A DNA stretch of 64,000 nt from Papilionanthe hookeriana x Papilionanthe teres (Eukaryota; Streptophyta; Magnoliopsida; Asparagales; Orchidaceae). Under the pieces are notes generated by a model. That model saw only the letters and a list, made by a program, of their open reading frames with translations. It did no database searches and had not been told where the DNA came from. Position 1 is the stretch's first letter. Each line of letters opens with the position of its first letter. Shown here in pieces: positions 44,820 to 57,471 of the stretch. The stretch spans positions 18,065,625 to 18,129,624 of the forward strand of contig CM040427.1 in the NCBI GenBank assembly GCA_022702705.1, given 5' to 3'. The translations under genes and the position numbers were made by a program.

Positions 44820-46240
44820 TTTCCGAGACTGGTACCTAAATTCCAGTTCTCTTCCTTCGAGATCGGTACCTAAATTCCGACTTTCATTCGAGATCGATAC
44901 CTAAATTTCGATTCTCTTTCGAATTGATACCTAAATTTCAATTCTAAATTTCCGAGACTGGTACCTAAATTCCAGTTCTCTTTCTTCGAGGTCGGTACCT
45001 AAATTCCGACTCTCCTTTCGAGATCGATACCTAAATTTTGATTCTCTTCCGAATTGATACCTAAATTTCAATTCTAAACTTCCGAGATCGGTACCTAAAT
45101 TCCAGTTCTCACTTCGAGGTCGGTTCCTAAATTTCGAATCTCCTTTCGAGATCGATACCTAAATTTCGATTCTCTTCCGAATTGATACCTAAATTTCAAT
45201 TCTAAACTTTCGAGACTGGTACCTAAATTCCAGTTCTCTTCCTTCGAGGTCGGTACCTAAATTCTGACTCTCACTCGGGATCGATACCTAAATTTCGATT
45301 CTCTTCCGAATTGATACCTAAATTTCAATTCTAAACTTCCGAGACTGGTACCTAAATTCCAGTTCTCACTTCGAGGTCGGTACCTAAATTCCGACTCTCC
45401 TTTCGAGATCGATACCTAAATTTTGATTCTCTTCCGAATTGATACCTAAATTTTAATTCTAAACTTCCGAGACTGGTACCTAAATTCCAGTTCTCACTTC
45501 GAGGTCGGTACCTAAATTCCGACTCTCCTTTCGAGATCGATACCTAAATTTCGATTCTCTTCCGAATTTATACCTAAATTTCAATTCTAAACTTCCGAGA
45601 CTGGTACCTAAATTCCATTTCTCACTTCGAGGTCGGTACCTAAATTTCAACTCTCCTTTCGAGATCGATACCTAAATTTCGATTCTCTTCTGAATTGATA
45701 CCTAAATTTCAATTCAAACTTTCGAGACTGGTACCTAAATTCCAGTTCTCACTTCGAGGTCGGTACCTAAATTTCGACTCTCCTTTCGAGATCGATACCT
45801 AAATTTTGATTCTCTTCCGAATTGATACCTAAATTTCAATTCTAAACTTCCGAGACTGGTACCAAAATTCCAGTTCTCACTTCGAGGTCGGTACCTAAAT
45901 TTCGACTCTCATCTGAGATCAGTACCTAAATTCTGATTCTCATCCTTTTCGAGGTCGATACCTAAATTTCGACTCTCTTCTGAGACTGGTACCTAAATTC
46001 CAGTTCTCTTTCTTCGAGGTCGGTACCTAAATTCCTACTCTCATCCGAGATCAATACCTAAATTTCGATTCTCTTTCGAGGTTGATACTTAAATTTCAAT
46101 TCTCATCCCTCTCGAGATCAGTACCTAAATTCTGATTCTCATCCTTTTTTTCGTCGATACTTAAATTCTGATTCTCACTCTGAGGTCGGTACCTAAATTC
46201 CGGTTCTCTTCGCAATCCCGAGGTTGAAACCTAGGTTTCG
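44820..46240 (+). repeat. Array of about 44 hairpin units around TACCTAAATT
   Basis: Units of about 33 bp share the centre TACCTAAATT and are flanked by GAG on the left and TCTC on the right. Four main arm pairs alternate in a higher-order repeat of about 130 bp: ACTGG/CCAGT, GTCGG/CCGAC, ATCGA/TCGAT and ATTGA/TCAAT. A fifth, ATCAG/CTGAT, appears near the right end (45915, 46115). Within each unit the arms are complementary although they differ between units. Variants such as ATCGA/TTGAT or GTCGG/TCGAC give G-U pairs in the sense orientation. A minority of units have true mismatches. It lies wholly between the AlkB ORF and the 3' LTR and has no coding potential. Confidence 0.9.
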
Positions 46241-46607
46241 ATTCTCATTTCAAATCCAAATTTCAAATTCAAAATTTACTCAAATTGATTTTAAACCAAA
46301 CTTCAATCTAAATTAAAACTCAAGCTAAAATCTAAACTCACACATCAAAGCTTGAACATGAAATGAAATGAAATCTAAATCGAATTCCCCAGATCATGTG
46401 ATTTGGAGTTCACCTCCTTTTCCATTCCCCAGCGAGAGTTCAGGAACCTCCAGTCTTGGAGATATACCCGATACTCCCCAGAGGAAATTCTCTACTCTGT
46501 CCCAAGTTTATCATTTGGGAATCTGTGTTGGTTTTGTTGATCTTTTCGGTCAACGCCAATACGCGCGGCGTGCTCCGTCAGCACACCACACCTATTGGGG
46601 GTCCATT
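46241..46607 (+). other. 3' end of the interior with polypurine-tract candidate
   Basis: Non-coding. The last bases before the 3' LTR contain ATTGGGGGTCCATTT (46594-46608). Its TTGGGGG core is the only purine run there and is the likely plus-strand primer. An 81-codon open frame across the LTR boundary is not considered real. Confidence 0.5.
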
Positions 46608-49600
46608 TGTTGACCTCATTTTTGATGAGGTCTTCTCATCCCTCTTTAGTGTTTAAGATCTAGCCTTAGGCTTTTCCTTTGACTATCTTAGAGGACTAGA
46701 ATTGGGACCCATCCCTTAGAAATTCAAACCACTTCTTGTCTCCCCGCAAACCCCACAAGCTTGATTGTAGACCCCTAATCACCTAGAGGGTTGAGATCAA
46801 ATGTGGAGGTTTAAAGGATGAGTTTCAATAGGACTCTTTGGCCTTAGGACTACCCTGGGTGGCCTGGTCTGGTGAGGGTTGACTTACACACTCACTACAC
46901 TCACACACTACACTCTCATACACACAATCCAAATCCTAAAACCACACCTATACCCTCTTTCTCAGTGAACAGAGGAGAATAATGTGGAAAAGAAATCAAA
47001 TAATTTCATTGAGTATTTTATTTTTAATGATTTATTTACTCCCTGCATTGTTTTAATTTTCCATTTGCATAGGCGATTCACCATGGCATGAGACCATAGG
47101 GCTTTTGAAGCCTACGAACTTGGGAACATTCCCCGAATTTTCCAAGGTCAGAGGCCATCCCTATGAGAAGTTATTGATTTTTTAATTGCATGTTACTGTT
47201 TTGAGTATTTTAATTCCAATAATTAGCATGTTGAGAAATAAATTCTAGGAAAATTTGGTGATGTTTCTTATGACCAGAGGAACCTAGGAAAAATAAGTTT
47301 TGAGTTAGTTCACTTGGAATAACTCTAATTGGTCTAAACACCCAAAATTGAACTTTAATTAATTAGGGTTAATTAAACAGCAAATTAACTTGAAAACAAT
47401 TCTCCACTGTCCTTTAGGGTCAGGAGAACATCACATAAAAATTTGAAGTCAATTGGACTTGATTAACCCCACCAAATGTGTTGATTGAGCCTTTTAAGCA
47501 AAATGGGTAAAATTAAACTTTAAAAATTCATAATTCACAAAATACTTTTCAAAAATTCACAAAAATGGTTTTAGAGCTTCTCTGATATCAGAGGAACTTA
47601 GGAAAATTAAAATTGTAATTTTCTAAAAAAGTTGATTTTTATCATTATTTTAATATTTTTAATAATTAAAAAAATAATAAAAATCATAAAAATATTAAAA
47701 ATCACCAAAATGTCACATTTTGAATTCTAATCACTTAGGAACAAACCAAATATTTTTCTTAAGTCCCTAGGATAAGATATTGAATTTTAAAGGCTTAATG
47801 TAATTTTTTAATATAAAAAAAATGTATTTTCCAACCTTTTCACTAAAATAATTCTAATAAATCAAAGAGAAATCAGAAAAATACAAAATTTATTTCTCTC
47901 AACTCCCTGATGTTAGAGAGATTTAAGAAAAATATAAAATCCATTTTTTAACTTTAATTTTATTTTAAAATTAATTAATACTCCAAAACTTAAAATAATT
48001 CTAATAAATAAAATATAATCCAAAAAATCACCAAAATTGGTCTAAATGGTCCTCTGGTCATTAGAAATGTCCCATAATTTTCTTAAGGACAGAAACATTT
48101 CCTTGGTCATGTTATTGAATTTGCCTTGAAAACCCCTATTTTCCATTAAAAATAATTACATAAATAAATTAAAAACAGAAAAATCACATTTTCTCCTCTA
48201 AAGTCTTAATTGACATGTAAGTGAGGTTACATAAAAATTTCAAGTTCATTTGAGCTTAATTTAGTGAGTTAAAGAATTATTAAGCTTGAAGGACAAAATG
48301 GTAATTAAAAATTTCAACCTTTAATTAAAATTTTAGGATTAATCAAAAGGGGAGGGTAAAATATTTGATTTTAAACTGATTTTGGATGATTGAAACTTAA
48401 ATGATTGAGAGTAGAAACCTACTAACCATTTCAAAAATAATTAAAATAAAACTTTAATTAATTAATTAATTGAAATTTTGGGAGAATAGTAGAAATTGGA
48501 ATTATTAAAGTAGGGATATTATTAAGAGGATATTTATTCTTTAATTTAAAAATCCCTAAATAAACCACTTCAATAATACTTAATTCTTAATTAAAAAAAA
48601 ATTAAAATAATAATCCAAATTAAAATTAAACTAAAATTAAATCAAATTAAGATTAAAATTAAACTAAAATTAAATTAAATTAAAATTAAATTAAAATTAA
48701 AATTAAATTAAAACTAAATTAAATTAAAATTAAATTAAAATTAAATCAAAATTAAATTAAATTAATTTAAAATTAGATTAAGTTAAATTAAATTAAATTA
48801 AATTAAATTAAAATTAAATCAAATCCAATTAAATTAAATTAAATGAAATTTAAATCAAATCAAATTAAATTAAAATTAAATTAAATTGAATTAAAATTAA
48901 ATTGAATTGAATTAAATTAAAATCATTTAACAACAAACCTAAATGAAATCATTAAGAATTAAATCTAAAGTAACTTGAACACTATTCCAAACTTAAACTA
49001 ACTTTTTATAATTAAGTCAAAATTAAAATTAAATCATTAAGTTTAAATCATTAAAATACTTAATAATTTGATTTGCCCTTTTAAAGCTCTTATTATTATA
49101 ACTCTTAAATGAGGCATCAAGTGAAGTGTTACTTCACTTATAGGATATTCAAATGTCCTAGTTCACTGAGTAAGAGAACAAAACTTAAGCTCCTGGATGA
49201 TTAATTCACTTGTATAATTAAATTCTCTTGGACTTAAAACAATCCTAGAGGTATTGAAAAGATGTTTAAGACTCGTCTTAAGCACTTCCTCAATATGATA
49301 GGATGTTTATAAGTACAACTGAATTTAATTGTTCTTGGGTGAAGAAAGTCATCCTTAAACCAAAACACAAGAACCTAGACGTCATAGGAGATGATTAGCT
49401 ATAGGATTAGAACTTTGGTAGATAACCAAAACCTTTCCCTTAGCTTTACCTAGGTACTTGTTGAAATATTTAAATGCCTTAACATGTGTTTTAAGTGCAG
49501 CTTGGGATGATGGGAAGACCCTCCGAGTACGCTTTTATTTTATTGCAATTTACTTTATTGCGATGCACTTTACCTTTCTTGCATGTTAAATAAAGCTGTT

Positions 49601-51064
49601 GCATGAAAACCAAAACCTTTAGGATAGTTCTCGAACCGAAACCAAAACTAAATTAAAAGTCATTACAAGATAAAAATCACCGCCACAACATTTCAAAATA
49701 TAAAACAACTCGAAATTTAATCACAAACGGAACAACAAAACTACGATTGCAACTAAATTAAAACGTCTCGTTGAATGATCGGGAATACCTCGGATGATGT
49801 AACCCACGTGTTGCTAAAGGGATTTCCCACGATCTAAATGAAAGTGTGGAACTCATTCGGTTGAGTTTAGCAAATTCATCCGGACTAACTCGAATTCGAT
49901 GAAAATAACGGTGTCGGGATGACGGAACCGTGAGATCTTAATCGGTTCTGTTTAAACAACTTTAAGATTTGTTTTAATTAAAATATTAAAAAACACTTGG
50001 ATTTTAAGATTTTCTCTAAACCAAAACACTTCTCTCATCTCCTGATTTATGAATTCCAAAACTAAACCTCTGCAACAACAAGGAGCTCGGAGCATGGTGG
50101 GTAGCACGACCATCGTCATCAGCAAAACTTGAATCTACTTCAGCAAAACCTTTCTTAGTTTTAAATAACAAAGCCATAGGACTTCGAGGTAGTTTGCACT
50201 AGTGCAACATAATTCCTCAACTTTTTGTTAGGCATTTGCATAATCATGTTATGCAAATCAAGCCCTAACCTGTCTTAGGACTCCGGGGTAGTCGTTCGGT
50301 ACGACATAAACCGTCACATCTTCGAGGCTGTTTGTATGATCATGTCATACAAATATAAGTCCTAAATAATTAAAATTGACAAGATCGAAACACTAAATAG
50401 TTCTTCCTAAATTGAAGCCAAACAGTAGGATAGTCGGGAAGTTGTCAAGATTCCTCTTGGATCCTCAACTTCTCCTACTTCTCTTCCTTTGGACTCCTAA
50501 AATAAACTGTTCCAAATTTGATCCATTCCCAATTGAAATTTCCAAAACCCAATCCTTTGAAAACCTTAAACTTTGAAATTCTTGAAAGCAAAACCACTGA
50601 TCATTATCGAGAGTTTTCTTAAATGATTCCCGTCATTTAAGATGTAATTAACTATAGGGGCTTGCCCTTATAGGGAACTTTAAGAACCCAGGTAATATAA
50701 ACCCTGCTTAATTCCTTTATATTAAGCATGAGAACTTGTCGGCTTATAAAATTGGTTCGTAAACCAAACGGATGTCACAAATCTTCTAGTTTATTTAATC
50801 GAGCCCCATCATCAAGCAGTGTGTCTATTCTCCGGGATAGATATACAGTTTGTGGTGCGGTACTCGTTTATATAAACTATTTGAGATGTGAGATCGGTTT
50901 GATTTCATATCTTAAAACTTTTAAACTCAAAACTACTTTCAAAATCAAATGTTATCTATTAAACAATATATATATTTAAATTAAATTTAAAATATGAAAA
51001 TTCACCGACAACTTCTGTAGGCGACCCCTTTGCAAAACATACTTAACCTAAAAATATGCCGACA
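46608..51064 (+). repeat. 3' LTR of the 22-kb element
   Basis: 4457 bp, near-identical to 28999-33401, with scattered substitutions and length differences in the AATTAAA stretch (48600-48925). U5 hairpins are kept. In the second TCATG-loop hairpin (near 50330-50353) this copy has TCATACAAA where the 5' LTR has TCATACGAA, so the U-G pair there is U-A here. Confidence 0.95.
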
Positions 51065-51922
51065 ACTTGTAGATTCTCAAAATATAGGATTCAAACATTT
51101 CATTTTCCTCACTTAAAAATTTTCATGTGAAAATAATTTTACTTACTATATTATAACCTTAAGCTTTAGAATTTTTCAAAACTTATATTTCAAAACTTAT
51201 ATTTTACTATATTATAACCTAATATAACTTCATATACATAATAATTTTCAATCAAAAATCAAATTTTATTTAAGTATTCTTAAGAACAAATAAAATTTTA
51301 GTTTTTGAAAATTTGTTTTTAAATTCCCCCCAAACTTTAATTTTTAATTAGGATAAAACATTTAAGCATAAAAATGATACATGGGTAAGAATTAAAAAAA
51401 ACTAGAATAACATGCTTGCAGGAATCTTCATATTCTAAATATGTAAGTATAACAATTTAAAAACAAGAAGTAAAAAGAAATCAAATTTTAAATGACTTTT
51501 ACAATAGTGAAGGTTTTCAAAGCAAATACACACCAACTTAACATAACACAATTCTCAACATATTAGAATATAAATGGTAGCAAATTTTGAAAAGTTTAAA
51601 CATGCTATATAAATAGTGGTTTCTAATAGTGTTCTAAATTTTTCTAATATTTATAGGAATTAAATTAGAAACTACTAAAAACTCAAACACTAGAAACACA
51701 TAAAAATATTTACTACAACAAACACATCACATATTACAACATAAAACATTGATCCAACACACAAACATCTGAATGTGCATAATAGAAATAGTCCAACTAT
51801 AATCTACACAACATCAGAGTTCATATCAAAACACAACAACAAATAAAAATCCATACATCATACAACACAAATACATACATAATAAACTCAACAACACATA
51901 AAAAAAAATCAAAAATCAAATC
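51065..51922 (-). other. 3' untranslated part of element A (right piece)
   Basis: Begins with the target duplication ACTTG (51065-51069) and continues element A's non-coding 3' region, read on minus. AT-rich, no gene seen. Confidence 0.65.
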
Positions 51923-53100
51923 CTACTCATCATCATATCTCTCATTCCAATCTCTGGATGGCACATAAGGTATAATATAAGGATGACGAGGCAACATAGC
52001 ACTATGATCTCCTCTAATCTGTCTATCTATGTACTGATGATAGTTCTCTTCATAGTCATCATGTTTTTTAATATACCTCTTAATATTCTCTACATTTCCA
52101 TCCATATCTCTAATATGCTCTCTGATAAGACTCACATTCTTTAAAATATTCTATAATAATCCAGTTTGTGAATCTCTGGAGGATGATGCATGTGCAGTAG
52201 AAGCACAAGCAGTAGAAGTTGTAGAAGAAGAAACACTGGAACCTCCTTTCCAGCTAAATACTGAATGTACAGTGTAAGTGTTCACATTTAAACTAGTAAT
52301 AGATCTAAGTGGCTGAAGAACCTCTTCCCATGTTTCAGAATTAACACAAAACTACTCACAAATCGAGTGAATCAGTGAAGGAAATCCCATACCTGCTGTA
52401 GTAGCAGCTCTGGCACAGTTCAAAATATTATAAAAAATAATAGCTCCAATATCTAAAGACTTTCCATGTTAAATAAAATGGTTCAGAACAACTTTCTCCC
52501 ATGTAACTTCACTAACATGACTTGAAGGAAGAAGCTTAGATGAGATGAAGTAATGTCATGCCTTTGAAGTGGCATTCAACTTAGAGGCTTGAAATTCACT
52601 CTTCTTTCATTCGTAATCTTCCACAAACCTCTTCCATCAGTAAGCAAGGCTATAATTTCATCTAACTCTCCTTCAAAAGGATGATAATTCGTATAAAAAC
52701 AAAACATCGCAGGAGGTAATCGGTAAAAAGTATTAATTACCGCAGGTGAAAAATCCACTTGTTGCCCCCTAACCATTACTAAATTTTCCTCAGCTGCTAG
52801 CAAGTTAGCATAAAACTCGCTCACCACATAAACAACTGCAACAATGGAGAATAAACAGTATCTTTCCTAATTCCTTTTAGCAATTATCACTTCAATATCT
52901 CCTCCTGACTTGCTAAAAACTCACTCTGGAATCAATTTCTGCGATGCGAGTGCATCGATGCAACAATTCTTTGCTAAAAAATTGACAAATTTGTCGGAAT
53001 CAAATTTTGCTTTCTCTTTCGAGCGTTTGACTTTGGAGCAATCTTTAAAAATTCACAAGAAATTCCAAAATTTAAACTAAACTTGTTAACTCAACTTCCA
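51923..53100 (-). pseudogene. Env-position ORF of element A (plant transposon protein type)
   Basis: Minus-strand reading from about 53080 gives KFDSDKFVNFLAKNC, then VVSEFYANLLAAEENLVMVR and VDFSPAVINTFYRLP (open at 52827-52576). A charged tail at 52135-51923 contains YVPSRDWNERYDDE. The EFYANL plus V-RG-x-x-VDFSP block is the hallmark of the extra ORF downstream of pol in Athila-type elements, sometimes called env-like. Its role is unknown. Stops interrupt it. I see no convincing signal peptide or membrane segment. Confidence 0.68.
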
Positions 53101-53879
53101 AAGGCAAACTTCGCTAAATCCAAGCAATTTCTCATGCTTTTCCTTAAATTTTCACCATGAATAGTGATTTTTGAATTTTTCAATAATGTACTCAAAATAC
53201 ATTGTGAAAATAAAAAATTTTTACTTAGGAGTACTGATCATACCTTGAGGATTTCAAATCCAACAAATTTCGACGAAATTAGCTCTAAAATGATCCAAAT
53301 TAATGATGCCCTAAGCTTCTATTTCGCGAAACCAAGAGGTTAAAGGTGTTGGGGGTGTTAAAAATGGAAAATTTCAGGTTTTTAATTGCAGAAAATGGAT
53401 TTTCACGAACCGGCGCCTATGCACGAGGCATACGGCACTTAGCCGCGAAATCTGGCACTTATGCGCCGTTGTTTTGGCGCTTAGCCACCAGTGCTCAAAT
53501 ATTTGGCAATTATGTTAATTACATCACAAATCCGAGTTAATCACCTTTAATCGCTTCAAATAATTATTTCTCTCCATAAACTCTTCTAATACTCCAAAAG
53601 TACACTTTAATCTCCAATGATTCCACACAAATCTTACACAAACAAAAACTTATGTTACTTAAATATCAAAACACACTTAATACAAGCTACAAATTTCTAT
53701 CCAAACACTTTGGATGAAATACCCCAATACAAAAGTTCAAACACATGTAATTAAACACATATTTACATCATTGAGATGTAACAAACACATGTAAATTGCA
53801 ATACACACAAACATTAAAAAATAACCACACTTAAAACACTAAAAATTAAACCATAAGACCACACATAATTTAATTCCAA
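53101..53879 (-). other. Non-coding interior of element A with a GC-rich motif
   Basis: Mostly AT-rich. At 53405-53490, minus-strand GGCTAAGCGCC, GGCGCATAAGTGCC and CATAGGCGCC stand out. The same motif pair occurs at 54472-54515 and in both LTR copies (28544-28577, 61585-61622). Confidence 0.6.
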
Positions 53880-54290
53880 TCTCCATTAGGTGGATTATAT
53901 CCAGAACCACCATTAGTTCAATTTGAACCATTTGGAATGTAAATTTGATAAAACAGGCGATGATTAAAAGCTCTTGCATCTTCTTCTATCAATTTTTTCT
54001 TTAGCTACATCGCTCTATTTGCTTCTTCCACATGACTTGTATCACTGAATTGCATTTTAAGTTGCCATCTAATGTGCGCTAAATGAGCGTTAGTTTCATT
54101 TACCTTTGCATCAATAGATTCCACATCAACCTCGATCTTCGCAATCCTTTCTGCTATTTCTTGGATACTCACAGCCAGAAATCCATTATATAACTCTTGC
54201 GCACTATCACAAATAAACTCCTTCTTGTTGGCTTCCTCTTTCTTCTTAACTTTGATCTCCTAAGAAGAATTTTTTGCATTAAAAAATCTC
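53880..54290 (-). pseudogene. Helical ORF remnant after integrase in element A
   Basis: Minus-strand reading gives EIKVKKKEEANKKEF, SIQEIAERIAKIEVDVESID and IYIPNGSN, ending GGSGYNPPNGDW. Heptad-like spacing suggests a coiled coil. It lies between integrase and the env-position ORF and is interrupted by stops. Function unknown. Confidence 0.5.
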
Positions 54291-54747
54291 TTTTTAAGAC
54301 TCAGAATTAAAATAAGAACTGGGGTAAGTATCTCATAAATTTAGGGCCATTTTATAGACTTAGGAAACCTTAAAACTGACCCTAGACGTGTTAAAACTCT
54401 TTAATAACTCCAAAAACTACTCACCCATGATTTAGGCTTCTAAAACCTAAATTTTCACATTTTTTATAACTGTGCCGCCTATGGCCAACCAGCGGCGCAT
54501 AGCCGCCGATGCAAATTTTTGCACAATTCTGTCAAATGTCAAAATCTTCATTCTGACTCCTCTAAGTCATCAAATAAGGTCAAATAAACACCACTATAAC
54601 ATAAAAAACTCTAAAATGCTACCACATTTCTCAAATCAAACCAAATAAAAGCACACGAAGCAAACATAAAACAAAGGACACTGATAAATATGGGTTGCCT
54701 CCCACAAAGCGCTTGGTTTAACGTTATCAGCCTGACATACTTAGAAC

Positions 54748-55660
54748 TTATTCTGAGTGTCCCAACATCAGATTTTCATTAGGTTTAGATTGATCGACTG
54801 AAAAGTAAGGTTTAAGTTTATTGCTGTTTACTTTAAATATTTTTCCAATCTTAGGATCTTTAATATCCACAGCTCCATATGAATAAACTTTCATCACGAT
54901 AAATGGGTCCATCCACATGGACTTAAGTTTACCAGCAAAATTTCTTAATCTTACAGTAAATAGTAACACTTTTTTGCTCTGGCTCAAGTTTTTTAGTAAA
55001 AATCTTCCGATCATGCCACAACTTCATCTTTTCTTTATAAATCTTAGCATTTTCATAAGATTAATTCCTTGTTTCTTCAAGCTCATTTAATTGAAACAAT
55101 CTCTTTTCTTCAGCATCTTTTAAATTAAAATCGAACTCCTCAATAACCTAATATGCTTTATGCTCAAGTTCAACTGGTAAATGAGAAGCTTTTCCAAAAA
55201 TTAGCCTATATGGGGACATTCCTATAGGAGTTATGTAGGTAGTCATATAGGCCCAGAAAGCATAATATAATTTGATTGACCAATCCTTTCTATTTGGATT
55301 AACAGTCTTTTTCAATATTTTTTTAATTTCACGATTGAATAATTCAACCGAACCACTTGTCTACGGATGATAAGCGGTAGAAATGTGATGGTTAATATGA
55401 TGTTTCTTTAACTTCTCCATAATCACATTTCTAAAATGACTTCCCCCATCAGTTATAATTACTCTTGGTATTCAAAATCTATAAAATATATTCTTATTTA
55501 AAAACTTTGCAACACTTTAAGCATCACATCGAGGTAAACCAACAACTCCTATCCATTTAGATACATAGTCTACTGCTATCAAAATGTAGGTATTCTGAAA
55601 GATGGTATAAATGGTCCCATGAAATCTAATCCCTAAACGTCAAAGATTTCAACTTCCAGC
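54748..55660 (-). pseudogene. Integrase of element A
   Basis: Minus-strand pieces from right to left: the catalytic Asp region ILIAVDYVSKWVE (about 55570), the second Asp in VIITDGGSHFRN (about 55450), and the Glu in SGSVELFNREIKKILKK (about 55340). The C-terminal part lies at 55014-54748 with GKLKSMWMDPFIVMKVYSYG and KVNSNKLKPYF, an Athila-type signature. Stops at several points break it. Confidence 0.85.
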
Positions 55661-55687
55661 ATATAATAGAGGGGCATCTCATTTCTT

Positions 55688-56551
55688 CTAGAAAATATTG
55701 CCTACAAGTTGACATTGATCACAATTTTTAATAAAAACATTAACATCCTTAAAAATTATAGACCAATAAAATCTAGATTGTAAGATTTTATATGCAATTG
55801 TATCAACTCCAAAATGTCCCCTATAATCAGAATTATGACATTTTTGAATAATTTCATAAGTTTCTTCTAAAGGCACACATCTTCGAATAATCAAATCCTT
55901 TTCTAAAAATGAGTCATCCCAAAAATAAGTCTTCACTTCAGATACAAATTTCTTCTTCTCATGGTATGTCAAACCATTAGGTAAAATATCACTAACAATA
56001 AAGTTTACAATGTTGGCATACCACGTAACACACCACTCATTAACAGCGAACAATTTTTCATAAGAAAAATGTTCATTAATTTCTTCAGCATCACAGAGAG
56101 ATTTTTCAATTTTAAGCTTGGACAGATGATCAGCAATTTGATTATCAACACCACTTCTATCTACTATCTTGAAATCAAATTCTTGCAAAATAAGAATCCA
56201 TCTAATCAATCTTGGTTTTACAGACTTCTTCTTTATTAAATACTTAATAGCACAATGATCAGTATGCACCACACATTTAGTTCCAAGTAAATATGATTTG
56301 AATTTATCAAAGACAAATACTATAGCTAATAAGTCTTTCTTAGTAGTGGTATAATTAATTTGAGCTTCATTAAGAGTTTTACTAGCATAGTAAATCACTT
56401 TGAAAATCTTATCATATTTCTGACCCAAAATAGCTCCAATAACATAATCACTAGCATCACACATTAATTCAAAAGATTTTTTCCAGTTTGGTGAAACTAT
56501 AATAGGTGCAGTGATTAATTTTTCTTTTAAAGTTTCAAAGATTTTAGGCAA
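55688..56551 (-). pseudogene. RNase H and integrase zinc-binding region of element A
   Basis: The longest open frame of element A. RNase H: FELMCDASDYVIGAILGQ (first Asp), LLAIVFVFDKFKSYLLG (Glu) and VVHTDHCAIKYLI (Asp). The connecting region has ADHLSKL. Then CHNSDYRGHFGVDTIAYKIL and NCDQCQ, the HHCC zinc-binding start of integrase. Only one RNase H is present, unlike the 22-kb element, as expected for Athila. Confidence 0.9.
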
Positions 56552-57460
56552 TCATCATCAAAATTAAAAATCATATCTTTTTCCAGTAAACAGCATAAAG
56601 GCTTCAAAATTTGTGAAAAGTCTTTAATATAACGCCTGTAAAATCCAGCATATCCCAGAAAACTTCTAATTCCCCTTACATTAGTTGGGCAAGGTAAATT
56701 AGAGATCACTTGAATTTTTGTAGGATCTATTTCCATACCATTTTCTGATATACGATGTCCCAAAACAATTCCTCCTGCTACCATAAATTGGCATTTCTCT
56801 CAGTCAAGGACCAAATTAGCTTCTTCACAGCGTTTCAGAACTTTAGATAGATGTTCTAAACATGATTCAAATGAAATTCTAAACACTAAAAAGTCATCCA
56901 TAAAACTTCAATTTCTTTTTCTATTAAATCACAAAAAATTGCCATCATACATCTCTGAAATGTAGCAGGGGCATTACATAAACCAAAGAGAATTCTTCTA
57001 AAAGTAAATGTACCATAAGGACTGGTAATTGTTGTTTTCTCTTGATACTCAGGAGCAATTTGAATTTGGTGGTAACTAGTATATCCATCCAGAATACAAT
57101 ATTTTTTTGCCAAGCCAGTCTATCCAACATCTGATCTAGAAAAAGGAAGTGAAAAATGGTCTTTCCTGGTGGCAAGGATTAGTTTTCTATAATCAATGCA
57201 TATTCACCACCCTGTAACTTGTCTTACTGGTATTATTTCATTCTTTTCATTCACAGTCACAATAACTCCTTAGGTACACAGTGAATAAGACTAACCCATG
57301 CACTGTCTGAAATAGGGTAGATAATTCCAGCATCCGACCACTTTAGGATTCCTTTCTTTACAACTTCTTTCATGATAGGATTTAATCTCTTGTGAGGATC
57401 AGCCCAAGTTTTGCAGTTATCCTCCATAAGGATTCTATGCATATAAATTGGACTGATTCC
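56527..57460 (-). pseudogene. Reverse transcriptase of element A
   Basis: Minus-strand order: NPIMKEVVKKGILKWSDAGI (57380), YHQIQIAPEYQEKTT, then FGLCNAPATFQRCMMAIFCD (57113-56886) and the thumb GIRSFLGYAGFYRRYIKDFS (56784-56590). The catalytic FMDD box at about 56910-56895 is readable only in a neighbouring frame because of a frameshift. The sequence type is Athila-like. Confidence 0.88.
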
Positions 57461-57471
57461 TTTAATATCGG

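Larger units (their letters stand above)
28999..51064 (+). mobile_element. 22-kb Ogre/Tat-like LTR retrotransposon with an AlkB ORF
   Basis: Complete structure: 4403-bp and 4457-bp LTRs (TGTTGACC to GCCGACA), TSD ACTTG at 28994-28998 and 51065-51069, PBS, ORF1-like region, gag, protease, RT, RNase H, a second archaeal-type RNase H, integrase, an extra 3' ORF and a hairpin array. Great size, long LTRs, an ORF before gag and dual RNase H are known traits of the Tat/Ogre lineage. The AlkB ORF and hairpin array are not in the textbook Ogre layout. In the first 235 bp I count about eight LTR differences, suggesting fairly recent insertion. All coding regions are nonetheless interrupted. Confidence 0.92.

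Noticed and set aside
44820..46240. CRISPR-like regular array
   Set aside because: No unique spacers. Units are all related, in plant nuclear DNA inside a retrotransposon, and no cas genes are present.
28999..51064. Integrated pararetrovirus
   Set aside because: LTRs, a TSD, integrase and the Tat/Ogre domain order identify an LTR retrotransposon. No movement protein or viral capsid was seen.
51923..53100. True viral envelope gene in element A
   Set aside because: No signal peptide, transmembrane segment or cleavage site visible. It matches only the plant env-position ORF of unknown function.
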